Assembly (NCBI GenBank): GCA_029055345.1
Contig: JAIDDJ010000008.1
Coordinates: 1 to 37,002, forward strand
Direction of reading: 5' to 3'
Source of the DNA: Muribaculaceae bacterium
GTDB lineage: Bacteria; Bacteroidota; Bacteroidia; Bacteroidales; Muribaculaceae
DNA: 37,002 bases
Shown in pieces: positions 34,775 to 37,002 of the stretch (position 1 is its first letter; every line of letters begins with the position of its first letter). The notes beneath the pieces were generated by a model. That model was not told the origin of the DNA. It worked only from the letters and a program-made list of their open reading frames with translations, and made no database searches. A program made the position numbers and the translations under genes.

Positions 34775-34806
34775 GAAGCCGGTGAGCCGCAAGGCTTCCC
34801 GGCTTC
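34775..34806 (+). terminator. Hairpin with GCAA tetraloop after tRNA-Pro
   Basis: Eight pairs (34775-34782 with 34799-34806), one mismatch, then five pairs including a G-T wobble close a GCAA tetraloop. The T-rich stretch TTGAATTTTATTCT follows. It starts three bases after the tRNA and fits a terminator for it, also usable as a processing landmark. Confidence 0.75.
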
Positions 34807-34900
34807 TTGAATTTTATTCTAAATCAGGCAATTCTTCCCCTTTATTTTTTGGACCTAAGCATTGCCCTAAGCTTTTTTAACTCCTAAATTTCTCATCAAA

Positions 34901-36937
34901 ATGGATTTCAAACGCACCCTTATCACAACCGCCCTTCCATATGCCAATGGGCCGGTTCATATCGGTCACCTTGCCGGTGTATATGTCCCTGCTGATATAT
35001 ATGCCAGATATATGAGGCTCCGAGGTCAGGAGATTCTTCTTATCGGAGGTAGCGATGAGCATGGAGTCCCTATCACTATCAAAGCCCGTAAGGAAGGTGT
35101 GACACCGCAGGATATTGTCGACAGATACCATAAAATTATTAAGGACTCTTTCGAAGAATTCGGTATCTCTTTCGATGTCTACGGACGCACCACCTCCGAT
35201 ACTCACCGCCGCGTGGCTTCCGACTTCTTCCGCCGCCTTTACGACAAGGGAGAATTCGTGGAAAAAACTTCGCTCCAACTTTACGATGAGGAGGCAGGCC
35301 AGTTCCTTGCCGACAGATATGTCACCGGAACTTGTCCGCATTGCGGTAAAGAAGGCGCCTACGGCGATCAATGCGAATCTTGCGGAACTTCTCTTAATGC
35401 CACTGACCTTATCAATCCCCGTTCCACAATCACCGGTTCGGTGCCCGTGATGAGGGAGACTACTCACTATTACCTCCCTCTTGATAAGTGGCAGCCGAAA
35501 CTCGAAAAATGGATTCTCGACGACCATAAGGAATGGAAATCAAATGTCTACGGCCAATGCAAATCATGGCTCGACATGGGACTCCAGCCCCGCGCTGTCA
35601 GCCGCGACCTCGACTGGGGTATCCCCGTGCCCGTCGAAGGTGCCGACGGAAAGGTCCTTTACGTCTGGTTTGACGCCCCTATAGGGTATATCTCCAACAC
35701 CATCGACCTCGTCGGTGACGACTACACCAAGTGGTGGAAAGACCCCGAGACTCGTATGCTCCATTTTATAGGCAAGGACAATATCGTGTTCCACTGCATT
35801 GTATTCCCTTCCATGCTGATGGCTGAAGGATCTTTCAACCTTCCCGACAACGTCCCGGCTAACGAATTCCTTAATCTTGAGGATGATAAGATTTCGACTT
35901 CCCGAAACTGGGCCGTTTGGCTCCATGAATACCTCCGCGACTTCCCCGGGAAGCAGGATGTCCTCAGATATGTCCTCACTGCAAATGCCCCCGAAACTAA
36001 GGATAACAACTTCACATGGAAAGATTTCCAGGCGCGTAATAACTCCGAACTCGTCGCTATCCTCGGTAATTTCGTAAACCGCGCCGTAGTCCTTACACAC
36101 AAGTATTTCGATGGCGTTCTCCCGGCTCCGGGTGAGTTGCAGGAGGAAGACCGGAACCTTATTGACGAGTTCCGTCACCTTAAGGAGGAAATGACCACTG
36201 CTCTCGACAATTTCCACTTCCGCGAGGCCCTGCGCCTCGCCATGGATATGGCTCGCGCAGGAAACAAGTATCTTCAGGAAACTGAACCCTGGAAGATGGC
36301 CAAGTCTGATATGACGCGCACTGCAACAATTCTCTATATGGCTATCCAGACGTGTGCAAATCTTTCCATCGCTTTCGAGCCTTTCCTCCCCTTCATGTCT
36401 GAAAAGCTCCTGAAAATGCTCAACGGCGACAAAATTTCTTGGGATATGCTCGGTTGCTTCGACCTCGTCCCCGCTGGTGCGAAAATCGGCGAACCGGTCC
36501 TCCTGTTTGAAAAAATTGAGGATGACGTTATTGAGGCGCAGGTCCAAAAGCTCCTTGACACCAAGAAAGCTAACGAACTTTCGGCGTGGAAACCCGAACC
36601 CGTGAAAGCCGACTGCTCTTTCGATGATTTCGAAAAGTTGGATATCCGTGTCGGGAAAGTGCTTGAATGCTCCAACGTGAAGAAATCAAAAAAACTCCTC
36701 CAATTCCTTATTGAGGACGGAATGGAGAAGCGCACGATTCTCAGCGGTATTGCAGCAAGCTATCCCGACCCATCCGTACTTGTCGGAAAAGAGATATGCT
36801 TCATTGCCAATTTCCCCCCGCGAAAAATGATGGGTATCGAGTCTCAGGGAATGATTCTCTCCGCCGTTAATCCCGACGGAACCCTGACGGTCATCGCCCC
36901 CTCAGCCGATGTCGCGCCAGGCGCTCAAGTAGGATAA
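34901..36937 (+). CDS. metG: Methionyl-tRNA synthetase with C-terminal tRNA-binding domain
   Basis: MetG charges tRNA-Met. The 678-residue protein has the HIGH motif (HIGH at 20-23 in [10 protein letters not shown]), the four zinc cysteines in the connective-peptide region (Cys145, Cys148, Cys158, Cys161), KISTS at 330-334 in place of KMSKS, the anticodon-binding helical domain (about 390-545) and a C-terminal EMAP-II/Arc1p-like OB domain (about 575-678; [16 protein letters not shown]). This is the E. coli-like long form. It lies 94 bases after the tRNA hairpin. I saw no convincing TAnnTTTG element in that gap. Confidence 0.97.
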   Translation: MDFKRTLITTALPYANGPVHIGHLAGVYVPADIYARYMRLRGQEILLIGGSDEHGVPITIKARKEGVTPQDIVDRYHKIIKDSFEEFGISFDVYGRTTSDTHRRVASDFFRRLYDKGEFVEKTSLQLYDEEAGQFLADRYVTGTCPHCGKEGAYGDQCESCGTSLNATDLINPRSTITGSVPVMRETTHYYLPLDKWQPKLEKWILDDHKEWKSNVYGQCKSWLDMGLQPRAVSRDLDWGIPVPVEGADGKVLYVWFDAPIGYISNTIDLVGDDYTKWWKDPETRMLHFIGKDNIVFHCIVFPSMLMAEGSFNLPDNVPANEFLNLEDDKISTSRNWAVWLHEYLRDFPGKQDVLRYVLTANAPETKDNNFTWKDFQARNNSELVAILGNFVNRAVVLTHKYFDGVLPAPGELQEEDRNLIDEFRHLKEEMTTALDNFHFREALRLAMDMARAGNKYLQETEPWKMAKSDMTRTATILYMAIQTCANLSIAFEPFLPFMSEKLLKMLNGDKISWDMLGCFDLVPAGAKIGEPVLLFEKIEDDVIEAQVQKLLDTKKANELSAWKPEPVKADCSFDDFEKLDIRVGKVLECSNVKKSKKLLQFLIEDGMEKRTILSGIAASYPDPSVLVGKEICFIANFPPRKMMGIESQGMILSAVNPDGTLTVIAPSADVAPGAQVG

Positions 36938-36946
36938 CTCCCATAC

Positions 36947-36976
36947 AGCGGGGAGAGCCAAAAGGCTCTCCCCGCT
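36947..36976 (+). terminator. Intrinsic terminator after metG
   Basis: A perfect 13-bp GC-rich stem (36947-36959 with 36964-36976) closes an AAAA loop, ten bases after the metG stop. It is followed by CATTTCCCCCC, so the T-tract is short, but the stem is very stable. Confidence 0.8.
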
Positions 36977-37002
36977 CATTTCCCCCCAATCCCCCTCCAC
37001 CC

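Noticed and set aside
35564-36547. Minus-strand open frame of 327 codons opposite metG
   Set aside because: It is antisense to a clear methionyl-tRNA synthetase and has no family features.

Overview
The window looks like part of a chromosome from a gut-type Bacteroidales bacterium, most likely Muribaculaceae or a close relative. The evidence is several promoter matches to the Bacteroidetes pattern TTTG-N(19-21)-TAnnTTTG, almost no Shine-Dalgarno sequences, a TonB-dependent receptor with an N-terminal CarboxypepD_reg-like domain, surface-type lipoproteins with acidic residues after the lipobox cysteine, type-IX-like C-terminal sorting modules, and a gamma-alpha fused 2-oxoacid:ferredoxin oxidoreductase. 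No phage, insertion sequence, CRISPR array or rRNA was seen. The family assignment is inference.

Layout. (1) 102-4664, minus strand: a secreted multidomain six-hairpin glycosidase and RNase R. (2) 4965-8639, plus strand: acpP-fabF, a strong palindromic terminator, then gyrB from its own promoter. (3) 8706-16505, minus strand: a housekeeping run of S66 LD-carboxypeptidase, radical SAM protein, mutS, mgtE and a TGS/uridine-kinase-like nucleoside kinase. (4) 16885-18006, plus: a TlpA-like thioredoxin lipoprotein. (5) 18286-31702, plus: the most interesting region. (6) 31759-34639, plus: korA-korB. (7) 34698-34771: tRNA-Pro(CGG) with a matching promoter and a hairpin. (8) 34901-36937, plus: metG and its terminator.

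The region 18286-31702 reads as a candidate extracellular DNA scavenging locus. Its genes are deoC (deoxyribose-5-phosphate aldolase), a secreted endonuclease/exonuclease/phosphatase-family enzyme, a TonB-dependent receptor with no SusD partner, two predicted surface lipoproteins with OB-like domains (DUF5689 and DUF6359 type), and three consecutive secreted endonuclease I paralogues with different C-terminal modules. The first six genes are separated by only 7-49 bases, which suggests one transcript. The second endonuclease has its own excellent promoter. A proposed flow: surface nucleases cut DNA, OB-fold lipoproteins hold fragments at the receptor, the receptor imports them, the periplasmic EEP enzyme processes them, and DeoC feeds the deoxyribose phosphate into glycolysis. 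The individual family calls are well supported. The joint function is inference, and no transporter for nucleosides or kinase/phosphorylase for them is present in the window.
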